Assembly (NCBI GenBank): GCA_037015955.1 | Contig: CP143548.1 | Location: forward strand, 179,501 to 243,500 | Direction: 5' to 3' | From: Lachnospiraceae bacterium JLR.KK008 | GTDB taxonomy: Bacteria > Bacillota > Clostridia > Lachnospirales > Lachnospiraceae | DNA: 64,000 nt | Shown: one piece after another, positions 46,265-54,749 of the stretch | How the letters are laid out: each line of letters opens with the position of its first letter | Numbering within the stretch: position 1 is the stretch's first letter | Translations under genes and position numbers: made by a program | The notes under the pieces: generated by a model | What the model was told of the DNA's origin: nothing | Databases searched by the model: none | The model's input: only the letters and a program-made list of their open reading frames with translations

Positions 46265-47967
46265 GCTGACTTGAAAAAGTAAATTCCAGTGCAGGACTAA
46301 ATTCCACCCTATTTTAATAGTTGGCGATTTTATCAAATTTTTTTAGGCAAATTGATAGGAATTCGTTTATAATAGAAGCAACTTCCTGCAAAATAATCGA
46401 ATGGATGACATGACAAACAGACCGCTGGAAATGCAGTGTGCAAGACTGAATTCCACCAGCCGAACATATGAAATGTGAAAAGTCTATTTCCTGTCTGACA
46501 GCAGATTTTTTGTGGTGGTTAGTGGTTAAAGCGTATCAGCTTAGGCGTCAGGTTGACTTCATCGGGAGGAATCGGTCTAAGCTGAAGTGCTTTTAAAGTG
46601 CGGGCCCCATAAGTCCATAATGCTGCTTCATAAGGAGTGCGCCCGCCAAGGCTTTCCCGCGGCATGGAGTTGATGTGGTTTACGATCAGGTTCACATCCC
46701 ACTGGGTCAGGAATTCAAAACTGGTGCCTTTTGGGAGAACCATCCGGAGCAGGGTGTGTGCGTTTTCAACACCGCCTTTTTGTCCGCTTCGCATAGGGTC
46801 ACAGTAGAAGACGCTGGAGCATTTTTCTCCGTATATGTCGGTTTCCAGAGAGTCTGGGTCACCGAATTCCGAACCCCGGTCTGTAAGGACGGTATGGAAC
46901 AGAAGATGGAAATCGGTATCCAGACGGTTTTTAAGCCGGTCAAAGACTATGCGGACAGCGCCGGTTGTGCATCGGTTCATCAGGAAGGCAAGAAACAGCT
47001 TTTCCTTGCGCAGATAGAAAGTGAGCAGTACTTTTTTAGAGTCTCTCGAAGAATGTACGGTATCCATTTCAGCGGCCCTCTCTCTATAGTCCGGGTCGAG
47101 CAGGAGAAAATCACTGTACATGCGGCCTGAAAACACTTCACGGTTGGTAATCTGTGTTTTGTGGCACTTGCGGGGCCGGAACTTCGTCTTGCGTTTCAGG
47201 TCGATATTCCTGGCTGTAAAGAGTCCCTTATCGATGTAGGTGTAGACGGAACGGACGGACATATCCAGCTCCGGATGGTTTGCCACGATCTGATAAGGGG
47301 ACTGTCCTTGATAGACCAGATGGGAAACCAGCTTGTCTTTCTTTGCCAGTTCGGTCTTTGTCATGTTTAAGCCGCTTCGGGAAGAGCTTAGGGTCTCAGT
47401 GTATTTACGGTGTGCAAAACGGGCATCGTACACATATTTGTGGGCGATGGTACATTTATGGAGCGCCTTGTCGCAGCCATTGCAGACATAAGGGGCCTTG
47501 TCCAGACGGCCGCATCGTTCCCGGGCAAAATCTCTGCATGTCTGGTTACAGGATGGACAGGAGGTGCACTTGATCCCACAAAGGATGATCTTGCCACAGA
47601 CATTTGTTTTTCGACAGTGATATCTGTGGATGCAGAAGTTATGGGCATTGTAGAAGGTGCCCTTGTGATACCAGTCGCTGAGCCGGTGCTTTTTGACCTC
47701 TTTAGAAATGGTAGAGGGATCTTTGCAGAGGAAGCGTGCAATGTCTTTAAAGGATGTTGCAGAGGAAAGGGCTTTTTCAATGTAAAGCCGATCCTGCAAG
47801 GAGAGATGTTTTTGATTGCCAGGTATAAGATTGCTCATGATTTCTCCTTCTACTGCTGTCAGAAAGCAGAGGAATCATATCATAAGCGTATGAAGAAGTA
47901 AACTCTACTTATGCAGAGGTAAATGCTACTGTAGTTTGAGAAGGTGGAATTTAAGATTTCATTTCAG
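46265..47967 (-). mobile_element. IS30-family insertion sequence, copy 1
   Basis: 1703 bp, ending CTGAC... / ...TTTCAG. The ends share an imperfect inverted repeat (CTGA..TGAAA...TAAATTCCA). It is flanked by the 13-bp direct repeat TCACGTGTGAGTG at 46252-46264 and 47969-47981, one base beyond the right end. About 250 bp past the transposase stop are noncoding and hold subterminal repeats of AAATTCCACC type. I see no difference from copy 2. Confidence 0.9.
46519..47838 (-). CDS. IS30-family transposase, copy 1
   Basis: 439 aa. N-terminal HTH (LSLQDRLYIEKALSSATSFKDIARFLCKDPSTI), a cysteine-rich zinc-like region, then the DDE catalytic domain: D in AEMDTVHSS, D in TVLTDRGSEFGDP and E in GGVENAHTLLRMVLPKG. 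RBS AAGGAG. Full length and apparently intact. Confidence 0.95.
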   Translation of the reverse strand: MSNLIPGNQKHLSLQDRLYIEKALSSATSFKDIARFLCKDPSTISKEVKKHRLSDWYHKGTFYNAHNFCIHRYHCRKTNVCGKIILCGIKCTSCPSCNQTCRDFARERCGRLDKAPYVCNGCDKALHKCTIAHKYVYDARFAHRKYTETLSSSRSGLNMTKTELAKKDKLVSHLVYQGQSPYQIVANHPELDMSVRSVYTYIDKGLFTARNIDLKRKTKFRPRKCHKTQITNREVFSGRMYSDFLLLDPDYRERAAEMDTVHSSRDSKKVLLTFYLRKEKLFLAFLMNRCTTGAVRIVFDRLKNRLDTDFHLLFHTVLTDRGSEFGDPDSLETDIYGEKCSSVFYCDPMRSGQKGGVENAHTLLRMVLPKGTSFEFLTQWDVNLIVNHINSMPRESLGGRTPYEAALWTYGARTLKALQLRPIPPDEVNLTPKLIRFNH

Positions 47968-47994
47968 ATCACGTGTGAGTGGGAAAGAACCCGG

Positions 47995-48024
47995 TTGACA
48001 AAAAGCAGGGGAAAAAGATAAAAT
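47995..48024 (+). promoter_or_regulatory. Promoter upstream of the secreted 212-aa protein
   Basis: TTGACA (47995-48000), 18-bp spacer, TAAAAT (48019-48024), just right of IS copy 1. Confidence 0.6.
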
Positions 48025-48128
48025 AAATAAAATATTGTCCAGGACAGGACATGGAATAGCTTTCAAATACGATTGAGGTGTCTCTTTATGGTCTGCGCTT
48101 GCAGCCAGGGGGAAGAAAGGGAGAAAAG

Positions 48129-48767
48129 ATGAGGGAAAACTGGAAGAAAATTGCCGCGCTTACAGCCGCTGTGGCAATGGTTTCAGGCGCAGCGATGACT
48201 GTGCAGGCACAGCCGGCAACAATAGGCGAGGTAACATTTGATGCGGAATATTATGCGGCACACAATCCGGATGTTGTGGCAGTTTTTGGAAGTGATGCGA
48301 ATACTTTATTTCAGCATTACATAGCATTCGGTCAGGCAGAAGGCAGACTGCCATTTGAAATGGCGGAAGAAACTACGCCGGATACGACTTCTGAAGAGGA
48401 ACGGATTCGCAGTGCAATGAATGCAATGAAAGCGTCTTATCCCGAAGGAAAAAAGTGGAATAACGACGATTATTATGCCTGGAAAGGCGGGATCTACAGT
48501 GGAGGATTTGGATGTGCAGGATTTGCATTCCTACTCAGCGATGCGGCTTTTGGAGATTCACAGGCCAGAGTTCATGGTGATACAGCTGCCGTGCGGGTAG
48601 GCGACATCGTCCGACTGGACGGGGATACCCATTCAGTCATCATTCTGGAAGTAACCCCGGACAGTGTGATCGTAGCGGAGGGCAATTTTAATAATTCCAT
48701 ACACTGGGGAAGAAAAATCTCCCGCAGTGAACTTGCGAACGCTTCCTATATTCTGACAAGATATTGA
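48129..48767 (+). CDS. Secreted protein with CHAP/NlpC-like C-terminal domain
   Basis: 212 aa with signal peptide (cleavage near VQA-QPA). The repeat-like module FDAEYYAAHNPDVVAVFGSDANTLFQHYIAFGQAEGRLP is common in secreted clostridial proteins. The C-terminal region GGFGCAGFAFLLSDAAFGD and DGDTHSVIILEVTPDSVIVAEGNFN has Cys and His placed as in papain-like amidases. It may act on the cell wall. RBS GGGAGAAAAG before ATG 48129. Confidence 0.78.
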   Translation: MRENWKKIAALTAAVAMVSGAAMTVQAQPATIGEVTFDAEYYAAHNPDVVAVFGSDANTLFQHYIAFGQAEGRLPFEMAEETTPDTTSEEERIRSAMNAMKASYPEGKKWNNDDYYAWKGGIYSGGFGCAGFAFLLSDAAFGDSQARVHGDTAAVRVGDIVRLDGDTHSVIILEVTPDSVIVAEGNFNNSIHWGRKISRSELANASYILTRY

Positions 48768-48799
48768 CGGAAGGTTTTTCTGCCTGAGCCGGCAAGCAA

Positions 48800-48829
48800 G
48801 TCATAGGGACAGTTTCCCCTGCATACATT
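48800..48829 (+). promoter_or_regulatory. Sigma-E promoter of spoIIID
   Basis: GTCATAG (48800-48806), 15 bp, CATACATT (48822-48829), which fits the sigma-E consensus. A small hairpin ACATTGT/ACAATGT (48826-48843) then precedes the ribosome site. Confidence 0.7.
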
Positions 48830-48859
48830 GTAAAAACAATGTGTTCAGGGGGATTTCCT

Positions 48860-49114
48860 TTGAAAGATTATATCGAGGAGAGGGCAGTTGGCATCGCCAG
48901 ATATATTATCGAAAACAATGCCACTGTTCGCCAGACCGCCAAACAGTTTGGGATCAGCAAAAGTACGGTACATAAAGACGTAACGGAACGGCTTATGCAG
49001 ATTAATCCATCCCTTGCAAAAGAAGCAAGAAAAGTGCTGGATGTGAATAAATCGGAACGGCATATCAGAGGCGGCCTGGCAACGAGAGAGAAATATCTGC
49101 ATATACAGAAATAA
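48860..49114 (+). CDS. spoIIID: Sporulation transcription factor SpoIIID
   Basis: 84 aa mother-cell regulator. DYIEERAVGIARYIIENNATVRQTAKQFGISKSTVHKDVTERL is nearly invariant in the family, with the HTH at ~residues 20-42. The start is TTG 48860 (giving the usual M/L-KDYIEER N-terminus), 7 bp after AGGGGG. An ATG at 48839 would fall within the leader hairpin. The gene is complete. Confidence 0.95.
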   Translation: MKDYIEERAVGIARYIIENNATVRQTAKQFGISKSTVHKDVTERLMQINPSLAKEARKVLDVNKSERHIRGGLATREKYLHIQK

Positions 49115-49169
49115 AAAATCCGGTGAGACTTTTGATCATATGCAGAACAGAATTAAATCAAAAGAGATG

Positions 49170-49211
49170 ATGACGTTTCAACCATGAGAAGGGGTGGAAC
49201 GTCATTTTTTT
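49170..49211 (+). terminator. Terminator after spoIIID
   Basis: ATGACGTTTCAACC pairs with GGGGTGGAACGTCAT, apart from one wobble and one mismatch, and a T7 run follows. Confidence 0.8.
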
Positions 49212-49296
49212 ATGTCAGGATCGTCGAAGTGTAAAAAGCATCATGCAGATGCCATATCTTTTGTCAGAAGATCCCCGGCACTGTGAATGAAAATGC

Positions 49297-49325
49297 TTGT
49301 AAAGAGAGAAAAGCCACCGTATAAT
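49297..49325 (+). promoter_or_regulatory. Promoter of guaA
   Basis: TTGTAA (49297-49302), 17-bp spacer, TATAAT (49320-49325), 32 bp before the guaA start. No purine-riboswitch structure was seen in the short leader. Confidence 0.75.
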
Positions 49326-49357
49326 GAAAGAATCAATACGACAGGAGGAAGAAAGCA

Positions 49358-50902
49358 ATGGATCAGGAGAAGGTGATTGTCATTGATTTTGGCGGTCAGT
49401 ATAACCAACTTGTTGCCAGACGTGTTCGTGAGTGCAATGTGTACTGTGAGATCTATTCTTATAAGACCGATCTGGAACAGATCAAAGCGATGAATCCGAA
49501 AGGCATCATTTTAACAGGAGGTCCTAACAGTTGTTACGAGAAGGATGCCCCTGCTTATCAAAAGGGGCTGTTTGAACTCGGGATTCCGGTACTCGGCCTG
49601 TGTTATGGGGCGCAGTTAATGATGTTCGTGCTGGGCGGCAGAGTAGAGAAAGCTCCGGTACGTGAATATGGGAAAACAGAAGTTGTGACTGAGCATTCTT
49701 CCCCGCTGTTTGAAAATGTTTCATCGCCGACGGTTTGCTGGATGAGTCATTTTGATTATATTTCTCAGGTTGCTCCTGGCTTTACCGTGACAGCACATAC
49801 GGCGGACTGCCCGGTGGCAGCGGCGGAAGACAGAAGCAGAAATTTATATGCCATTCAATTCCATCCGGAGGTGCTTCATACAAAAGAAGGCACAAAAATG
49901 CTGAACAATTTTGTCAAAAATGTATGCGGATGTGCCGGTACATGGAGAATGGATTCTTTTGTGGAAAACTCTATTGCTGAAATAAAGGAAAAGGTTGGAA
50001 CGGGCAAGGTGCTGTGTGCACTGTCGGGCGGGGTTGACTCGTCTGTGGCGGCTGTCATGCTTGCCAGAGCGATCGGCAGTCAGCTTACCTGTGTGTTCGT
50101 GGATCATGGTCTTCTGCGGAAAAAAGAAGGTGACGAGGTGGAGGCGGTGTTTGGTCCGCAGGGACCTTATCAGTTGAATTTTATCCGAGTCAATGCGCAG
50201 GATCGCTTTTATGAAAAACTGGCCGGAGTGACGGAGCCTGAGAAAAAACGAAAGATCATAGGAGAAGAATTTATCCGCGTCTTTGAGGAAGAGGCAAAGA
50301 AGATCGGTGCGGTGGATTTCCTCGTACAGGGAACGATCTATCCCGATGTGGTGGAGAGCGGTCTGGGCGGTGAGTCCGCTGTGATCAAGTCGCATCACAA
50401 CGTAGGAGGATTGCCGGACTGCGTGGATTTCAGAGAGATCATTGAGCCGCTGCGCAGTCTGTTCAAAGATGAGGTCCGAAAAGCCGGACTGGAGCTTGGC
50501 ATTCCGGAGTATCTTGTGTACAGGCAGCCTTTCCCGGGACCGGGGCTCGGCATCCGTATTATCGGGGAGGTGACGGCAGAGAAAGTGAAGATCGTACAGG
50601 ATGCAGATGCGATCTACCGGGAAGAGATCGCGAAAGCCGGACTGGACCGGACGATCGGACAGTGTTTTGCAGCACTGACCAATATGCGTTCCGTGGGCGT
50701 GATGGGAGATGAGAGAACGTATGACTATGCCGTAGCGCTCCGGGCCGTGAACACGATCGACTTTATGACCGCAGAGAGCGCAGAGATACCATGGGAAGTT
50801 CTTCAGACTGTGATGAGCAGGATCATCAATGAAGTCCGGGGAGTAAACCGGGTATTCTATGATCTGACGAGCAAACCACCGGGGACGATTGAGTTCGAGT
50901 AA
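49358..50902 (+). CDS. guaA: GMP synthase (glutamine-hydrolysing)
   Basis: 514 aa. Class I glutamine amidotransferase domain (nucleophile in [14 protein letters not shown] histidine), PP-loop ATP pyrophosphatase ([14 protein letters not shown]), and the C-terminal dimerisation domain ending KPPGTIEFE. Converts XMP to GMP. The 3' end is intact and abuts the mobile region, as guaA is a known integration site for genomic islands. Confidence 0.97.
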   Translation: MDQEKVIVIDFGGQYNQLVARRVRECNVYCEIYSYKTDLEQIKAMNPKGIILTGGPNSCYEKDAPAYQKGLFELGIPVLGLCYGAQLMMFVLGGRVEKAPVREYGKTEVVTEHSSPLFENVSSPTVCWMSHFDYISQVAPGFTVTAHTADCPVAAAEDRSRNLYAIQFHPEVLHTKEGTKMLNNFVKNVCGCAGTWRMDSFVENSIAEIKEKVGTGKVLCALSGGVDSSVAAVMLARAIGSQLTCVFVDHGLLRKKEGDEVEAVFGPQGPYQLNFIRVNAQDRFYEKLAGVTEPEKKRKIIGEEFIRVFEEEAKKIGAVDFLVQGTIYPDVVESGLGGESAVIKSHHNVGGLPDCVDFREIIEPLRSLFKDEVRKAGLELGIPEYLVYRQPFPGPGLGIRIIGEVTAEKVKIVQDADAIYREEIAKAGLDRTIGQCFAALTNMRSVGVMGDERTYDYAVALRAVNTIDFMTAESAEIPWEVLQTVMSRIINEVRGVNRVFYDLTSKPPGTIEFE

Positions 50903-50909
50903 CAGATAA

Positions 50910-50953
50910 AATCCCGGAAATGCTGATAAAATGGGCGTTTCCGGGATTGCTTT
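50910..50953 (+). terminator. Terminator after guaA
   Basis: AATCCCGGAAA (50910-50920) and TTTCCGGGATT (50938-50948), a perfect 11-bp stem with a 17-base loop; the T-run is weak (GCTTTAT). Confidence 0.65.
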
Positions 50954-50961
50954 ATGCTGTT

Positions 50962-50981
50962 TGGCTCTAAAATGGCTCTAA
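50962..50981 (+). repeat. Two TGGCTCTAA direct repeats next to guaA
   Basis: TGGCTCTAA occurs at 50962-50970 and 50973-50981, 11 bp apart. It is a candidate arm-type integrase site or end of the mobile element. Confidence 0.4.
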
Positions 50982-51033
50982 TTATTTGAGGAATACTGGA
51001 TTTGGGGCGGGTATCGTGATACCTGCAAACAAA

Positions 51034-52736
51034 GCTGACTTGAAAAAGTAAATTCCAGTGCAGGACTAAATTCCACCCTATTTTAATAGTTGGCGATTTT
51101 ATCAAATTTTTTTAGGCAAATTGATAGGAATTCGTTTATAATAGAAGCAACTTCCTGCAAAATAATCGAATGGATGACATGACAAACAGACCGCTGGAAA
51201 TGCAGTGTGCAAGACTGAATTCCACCAGCCGAACATATGAAATGTGAAAAGTCTATTTCCTGTCTGACAGCAGATTTTTTGTGGTGGTTAGTGGTTAAAG
51301 CGTATCAGCTTAGGCGTCAGGTTGACTTCATCGGGAGGAATCGGTCTAAGCTGAAGTGCTTTTAAAGTGCGGGCCCCATAAGTCCATAATGCTGCTTCAT
51401 AAGGAGTGCGCCCGCCAAGGCTTTCCCGCGGCATGGAGTTGATGTGGTTTACGATCAGGTTCACATCCCACTGGGTCAGGAATTCAAAACTGGTGCCTTT
51501 TGGGAGAACCATCCGGAGCAGGGTGTGTGCGTTTTCAACACCGCCTTTTTGTCCGCTTCGCATAGGGTCACAGTAGAAGACGCTGGAGCATTTTTCTCCG
51601 TATATGTCGGTTTCCAGAGAGTCTGGGTCACCGAATTCCGAACCCCGGTCTGTAAGGACGGTATGGAACAGAAGATGGAAATCGGTATCCAGACGGTTTT
51701 TAAGCCGGTCAAAGACTATGCGGACAGCGCCGGTTGTGCATCGGTTCATCAGGAAGGCAAGAAACAGCTTTTCCTTGCGCAGATAGAAAGTGAGCAGTAC
51801 TTTTTTAGAGTCTCTCGAAGAATGTACGGTATCCATTTCAGCGGCCCTCTCTCTATAGTCCGGGTCGAGCAGGAGAAAATCACTGTACATGCGGCCTGAA
51901 AACACTTCACGGTTGGTAATCTGTGTTTTGTGGCACTTGCGGGGCCGGAACTTCGTCTTGCGTTTCAGGTCGATATTCCTGGCTGTAAAGAGTCCCTTAT
52001 CGATGTAGGTGTAGACGGAACGGACGGACATATCCAGCTCCGGATGGTTTGCCACGATCTGATAAGGGGACTGTCCTTGATAGACCAGATGGGAAACCAG
52101 CTTGTCTTTCTTTGCCAGTTCGGTCTTTGTCATGTTTAAGCCGCTTCGGGAAGAGCTTAGGGTCTCAGTGTATTTACGGTGTGCAAAACGGGCATCGTAC
52201 ACATATTTGTGGGCGATGGTACATTTATGGAGCGCCTTGTCGCAGCCATTGCAGACATAAGGGGCCTTGTCCAGACGGCCGCATCGTTCCCGGGCAAAAT
52301 CTCTGCATGTCTGGTTACAGGATGGACAGGAGGTGCACTTGATCCCACAAAGGATGATCTTGCCACAGACATTTGTTTTTCGACAGTGATATCTGTGGAT
52401 GCAGAAGTTATGGGCATTGTAGAAGGTGCCCTTGTGATACCAGTCGCTGAGCCGGTGCTTTTTGACCTCTTTAGAAATGGTAGAGGGATCTTTGCAGAGG
52501 AAGCGTGCAATGTCTTTAAAGGATGTTGCAGAGGAAAGGGCTTTTTCAATGTAAAGCCGATCCTGCAAGGAGAGATGTTTTTGATTGCCAGGTATAAGAT
52601 TGCTCATGATTTCTCCTTCTACTGCTGTCAGAAAGCAGAGGAATCATATCATAAGCGTATGAAGAAGTAAACTCTACTTATGCAGAGGTAAATGCTACTG
52701 TAGTTTGAGAAGGTGGAATTTAAGATTTCATTTCAG
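51034..52736 (-). mobile_element. IS30-family insertion sequence, copy 2
   Basis: 1703 bp, apparently identical to copy 1 and in the same orientation. It is flanked by a different 13-bp direct repeat, ACCTGCAAACAAA, at 51021-51033 and 52738-52750. Because each copy has its own duplication, they inserted independently. This copy sits between the guaA 3' end and the type I toxin promoter. Confidence 0.9.
51288..52607 (-). CDS. IS30-family transposase, copy 2
   Basis: 439 aa, the same protein as that of copy 1: HTH, cysteine cluster and DDE residues all present. It is intact and potentially active, so it could act on both copies. Confidence 0.95.
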   Translation of the reverse strand: MSNLIPGNQKHLSLQDRLYIEKALSSATSFKDIARFLCKDPSTISKEVKKHRLSDWYHKGTFYNAHNFCIHRYHCRKTNVCGKIILCGIKCTSCPSCNQTCRDFARERCGRLDKAPYVCNGCDKALHKCTIAHKYVYDARFAHRKYTETLSSSRSGLNMTKTELAKKDKLVSHLVYQGQSPYQIVANHPELDMSVRSVYTYIDKGLFTARNIDLKRKTKFRPRKCHKTQITNREVFSGRMYSDFLLLDPDYRERAAEMDTVHSSRDSKKVLLTFYLRKEKLFLAFLMNRCTTGAVRIVFDRLKNRLDTDFHLLFHTVLTDRGSEFGDPDSLETDIYGEKCSSVFYCDPMRSGQKGGVENAHTLLRMVLPKGTSFEFLTQWDVNLIVNHINSMPRESLGGRTPYEAALWTYGARTLKALQLRPIPPDEVNLTPKLIRFNH

Positions 52737-52763
52737 GACCTGCAAACAAATTTAAAGAACTAA

Positions 52764-52792
52764 TTGCCATTCATATATCTTCGTGTTACAAT
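52764..52792 (+). promoter_or_regulatory. Promoter of the type I toxin mRNA
   Basis: TTGCCA (52764-52769), 17-bp spacer, TACAAT (52787-52792). Transcription would start near 52799 and give an 85-nt 5' UTR. In that UTR, CCTCCC (52827-52832) is complementary to the toxin's Shine-Dalgarno GGGAGG (52870-52875), so the ribosome site may be masked. Confidence 0.65.
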
Positions 52793-52883
52793 ACATCTAC
52801 GGAAAGTACCCATGACAGGGTGGTAGCCTCCCGAGTTTATGAAAACCGGCGTGCCGGAATACATAGGAAGGGAGGTGGCGCCG

Positions 52884-53003
52884 ATGACAGCTTTTGAAAT
52901 CATTTCGATTTTCATTGGAATATTAGCATTGCTGATGTCCTTTGGTAGCTTAATTGTTGCGTTGCTTGCCTTTCTCGATAAGAGAAACAACAAGCGAAAA
53001 TAA
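52884..53003 (+). CDS. Holin-like type I toxin, 39 aa
   Basis: A 39-residue peptide: short head (MTAFEIISIF), one hydrophobic helix of ~25 residues and a basic tail (LDKRNNKRK). This matches the putative holin-like toxin/TxpA class of membrane-acting type I toxins. It has a strong GGGAGG site 8 bp upstream. Its 3' end overlaps an antisense RNA transcribed from the other strand, and its own terminator lies at 53073. It is too short for most ORF callers. Confidence 0.8.
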   Translation: MTAFEIISIFIGILALLMSFGSLIVALLAFLDKRNNKRK

Positions 53004-53106
53004 AAATGCCTATCCTGTCTGATCCACAGGATAGGCGGTGTCCGTAAGGACAATCATTAACCTAAACTCGGAGCATCCACTTTGGAGTGGGTGCTTTCCC
53101 TTTGTA
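52997..53106 (-). ncRNA. Antisense RNA antitoxin (RatA-like arrangement)
   Basis: On the minus strand, a promoter (53112-53140) would start an RNA near 53106. It ends at a strong terminator, stem GCCTATCCTGT/ACAGGATAGGC (53008-53036) followed by TTTTTATTTT. The ~105-nt RNA is complementary to the 3' UTR and last codons of the toxin mRNA, and the toxin's terminator stem lies within it. Confidence 0.7.
53073..53103 (+). terminator. Terminator of the toxin mRNA
   Basis: GCATCCAC (53073-53080) and GTGGGTGC (53087-53094), 8-bp stem with one G-U pair, then TTTCCCTTT. Confidence 0.65.
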
Positions 53107-53111
53107 TTGTT

Positions 53112-53140
53112 ATAATACCATTGAATGTGAAATGTTTCAA
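53112..53140 (-). promoter_or_regulatory. Promoter of the antisense RNA
   Basis: Read on the minus strand: TTGAAA (53140-53135), 17-bp spacer, TATTAT (53117-53112). It points toward the toxin gene. Confidence 0.7.
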
Positions 53141-53170
53141 GGGATTTCTTCTAAAATCTGTAGATATTGT

Positions 53171-53638
53171 TCAGTAAATTTTGATTTCCCCCTCATAATT
53201 ATCGGCTCTTTCCAATAGAGGACCGGTTGTACCCATTGTAAAAGCTATATCACTGCTTCGGATAGACAATAGTTCCATTCCAATCTTTAGATTAAGGAAG
53301 ACCAATATTTGCTGATTAAGCTGAATTATACCATTTTCTGAAATATTTACCCAACAGTATGACCGCCCTTTGTATTTGACAAATTCGCCCTCTGCGGTCT
53401 GATAATTCAGTAAAGCCGGATTATCAGTAAGAATGTGTCCTAACTTTGACGGTTCTAACAATCCTTTTCTTGTCACACAAAAGCCGCCAGTGATTTTGCT
53501 TCCAGTAAAAAGATAGACTTTTTTCTCTATTGTGGCGTTGTACTCTGTAAGAGCCTGTGTGGGGAGATGGATTGTCAAATCATCTCGTATCAGTGATTTC
53601 CCGAAAATAAATTTACCGCCTTTGTTCATTTGTGGCAT
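53171..53638 (-). CDS. Uncharacterised protein, possible duplicated AbrB-like fold
   Basis: 155 aa, soluble. The two halves resemble each other weakly: RDDLTIHLPTQALTEYNA ... KVYLFTGSKITGGFCVT and ENGIIQLNQQILVFLNLKIGMELLSIRSSDIAFTMG. Each has the D/N-G-x-I-x-L ... G-x-x-L pattern of swapped-hairpin (SpoVT/AbrB-like) folds. The C-terminal GPLLERADNYEGEI looks conserved. I do not recognise a named family. The start has AAAAGGAG upstream, and a GTGACA-N17-TATAGT promoter with a nearby GTGGAagTCCAC palindrome precedes it. The neighbour upstream is a MerR regulator. Confidence 0.6.
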   Translation of the reverse strand: MPQMNKGGKFIFGKSLIRDDLTIHLPTQALTEYNATIEKKVYLFTGSKITGGFCVTRKGLLEPSKLGHILTDNPALLNYQTAEGEFVKYKGRSYCWVNISENGIIQLNQQILVFLNLKIGMELLSIRSSDIAFTMGTTGPLLERADNYEGEIKIY

Positions 53639-53794
53639 ATATCATCAACTCCTTTTCTTAAAAGTGGAAGTCCACTATACCACAAGAAAATTCAAATGTC
53701 ACTAAGGCTCTCTAAAGTGTGGCAAGCTATTTTTCAGCATAGCGAGAATGATTAGTTGCCGGGATATATTTTTTAGAGAGAGTGCCTGTTGCCT

Positions 53795-54673
53795 CTAATT
53801 GTTTTCGGAAACGTTGTTCTCCGAGTAATAACGGAACGCTTTTACAATATAATCAGAAGCCCCTTTTCCATATTGACTGTCAGTCATGCTTTTAATATAA
53901 TCGCTTGAATATGTGTCGATAAGAACATTGATATAGGGCTTATCAAGGGATACGTTAGAGCTGTTTTTCTGTATAAGCTGCAACAGTTCATCTACAATGG
54001 ATTGTATGTTAGGGGAAGAAACATCTTCTGACAAATTGGCGGCTAATCTGCCATACAGTATATCAGACTGTTTTCCGATTTCTTTCACTTCTTCCGTTAA
54101 TTGTGTTTCCATAAGTTTAGAGAAATGCTCTAAATTATGTTTCATGGCTTCGGTGTATTTTTCAATACTGCCGAATTGTTGAATGGCAAGTTTAGCTACC
54201 TCTGCTTCATCATCTTTATTTTTTTGAATAAACATATCAAAATTTTCAATGCTTCTCCAATGTTTGATAACATCATCAGTGCTGTTATTTTTAAAATCCT
54301 CTAAAGCGGTGATGTAATCAGACAGGTCAAATTCCTTAAAACTCATACATTGCTCTCCTTTCTCTAAGCGGCTAAGAAGCTGTATAAGTTTGTCTGTCCG
54401 ATTGCGCTTCAGCAAAAGCAATTCTTTTTGTCTTTTGAAAGCATTGATCTTGTCAAAGTCGGGTTTTTGCAGAATTTCTTTAATCTCTTTCAGCTTAAAT
54501 CCCAATTCCTTAAAAAACAGGATTTGTTGTAGCTTTTGCAAGGCTTCATCATCATATAGGCGATAGCCGGATTCGGTCAATTCGCTTGGCTTTAACAATC
54601 CAATTTCGTCATAATATTGTAGTGTTCGAGTGCTTATGCCTGTTAATTCTGCAACTTGGCTTATGGTTCGCAT
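53795..54673 (-). CDS. MerR-family regulator with TipAS-like ligand domain
   Basis: About 292 aa. N-terminal MerR winged HTH: ISQVAELTGISTRTLQYYDEIGLLKPSELTESGYRLYDDEALQKLQQI, then a long coiled coil and a C-terminal TipAS-like region (QQFGSIEKYTEAMKHN ... SQYGKGASDYIVKAFRYY). TipAS domains bind antibiotics or multidrug ligands. ATG 54673 follows AAGGAG by 9 bp; the longer frame has no ribosome site. Its promoter has the 19-bp spacer typical of MerR control. Confidence 0.85.
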   Translation of the reverse strand: MRTISQVAELTGISTRTLQYYDEIGLLKPSELTESGYRLYDDEALQKLQQILFFKELGFKLKEIKEILQKPDFDKINAFKRQKELLLLKRNRTDKLIQLLSRLEKGEQCMSFKEFDLSDYITALEDFKNNSTDDVIKHWRSIENFDMFIQKNKDDEAEVAKLAIQQFGSIEKYTEAMKHNLEHFSKLMETQLTEEVKEIGKQSDILYGRLAANLSEDVSSPNIQSIVDELLQLIQKNSSNVSLDKPYINVLIDTYSSDYIKSMTDSQYGKGASDYIVKAFRYYSENNVSENN

Positions 54674-54749
54674 TCTTATCAGCTCCTTAAATTTGTGAAG
54701 AAGCAAGACAGAGATTGCCGGCTTATTTCTATTCTGCTCCTATGAGAAA

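Noticed and set aside
46675-47130. Plus-strand ORF inside the IS30 transposase gene (also at 51444-51899)
   Set aside because: It is antisense to the transposase, whose full DDE frame accounts for the coding signal.
49211-49357. Purine riboswitch in front of guaA
   Set aside because: The stretch is short, has its promoter at 49297-49325 and shows none of the conserved purine-aptamer loops.
47968-51033. Composite transposon formed by the two IS30 copies
   Set aside because: Each copy has its own different 13-bp target duplication, so they inserted separately and the segment between them is ordinary chromosome.
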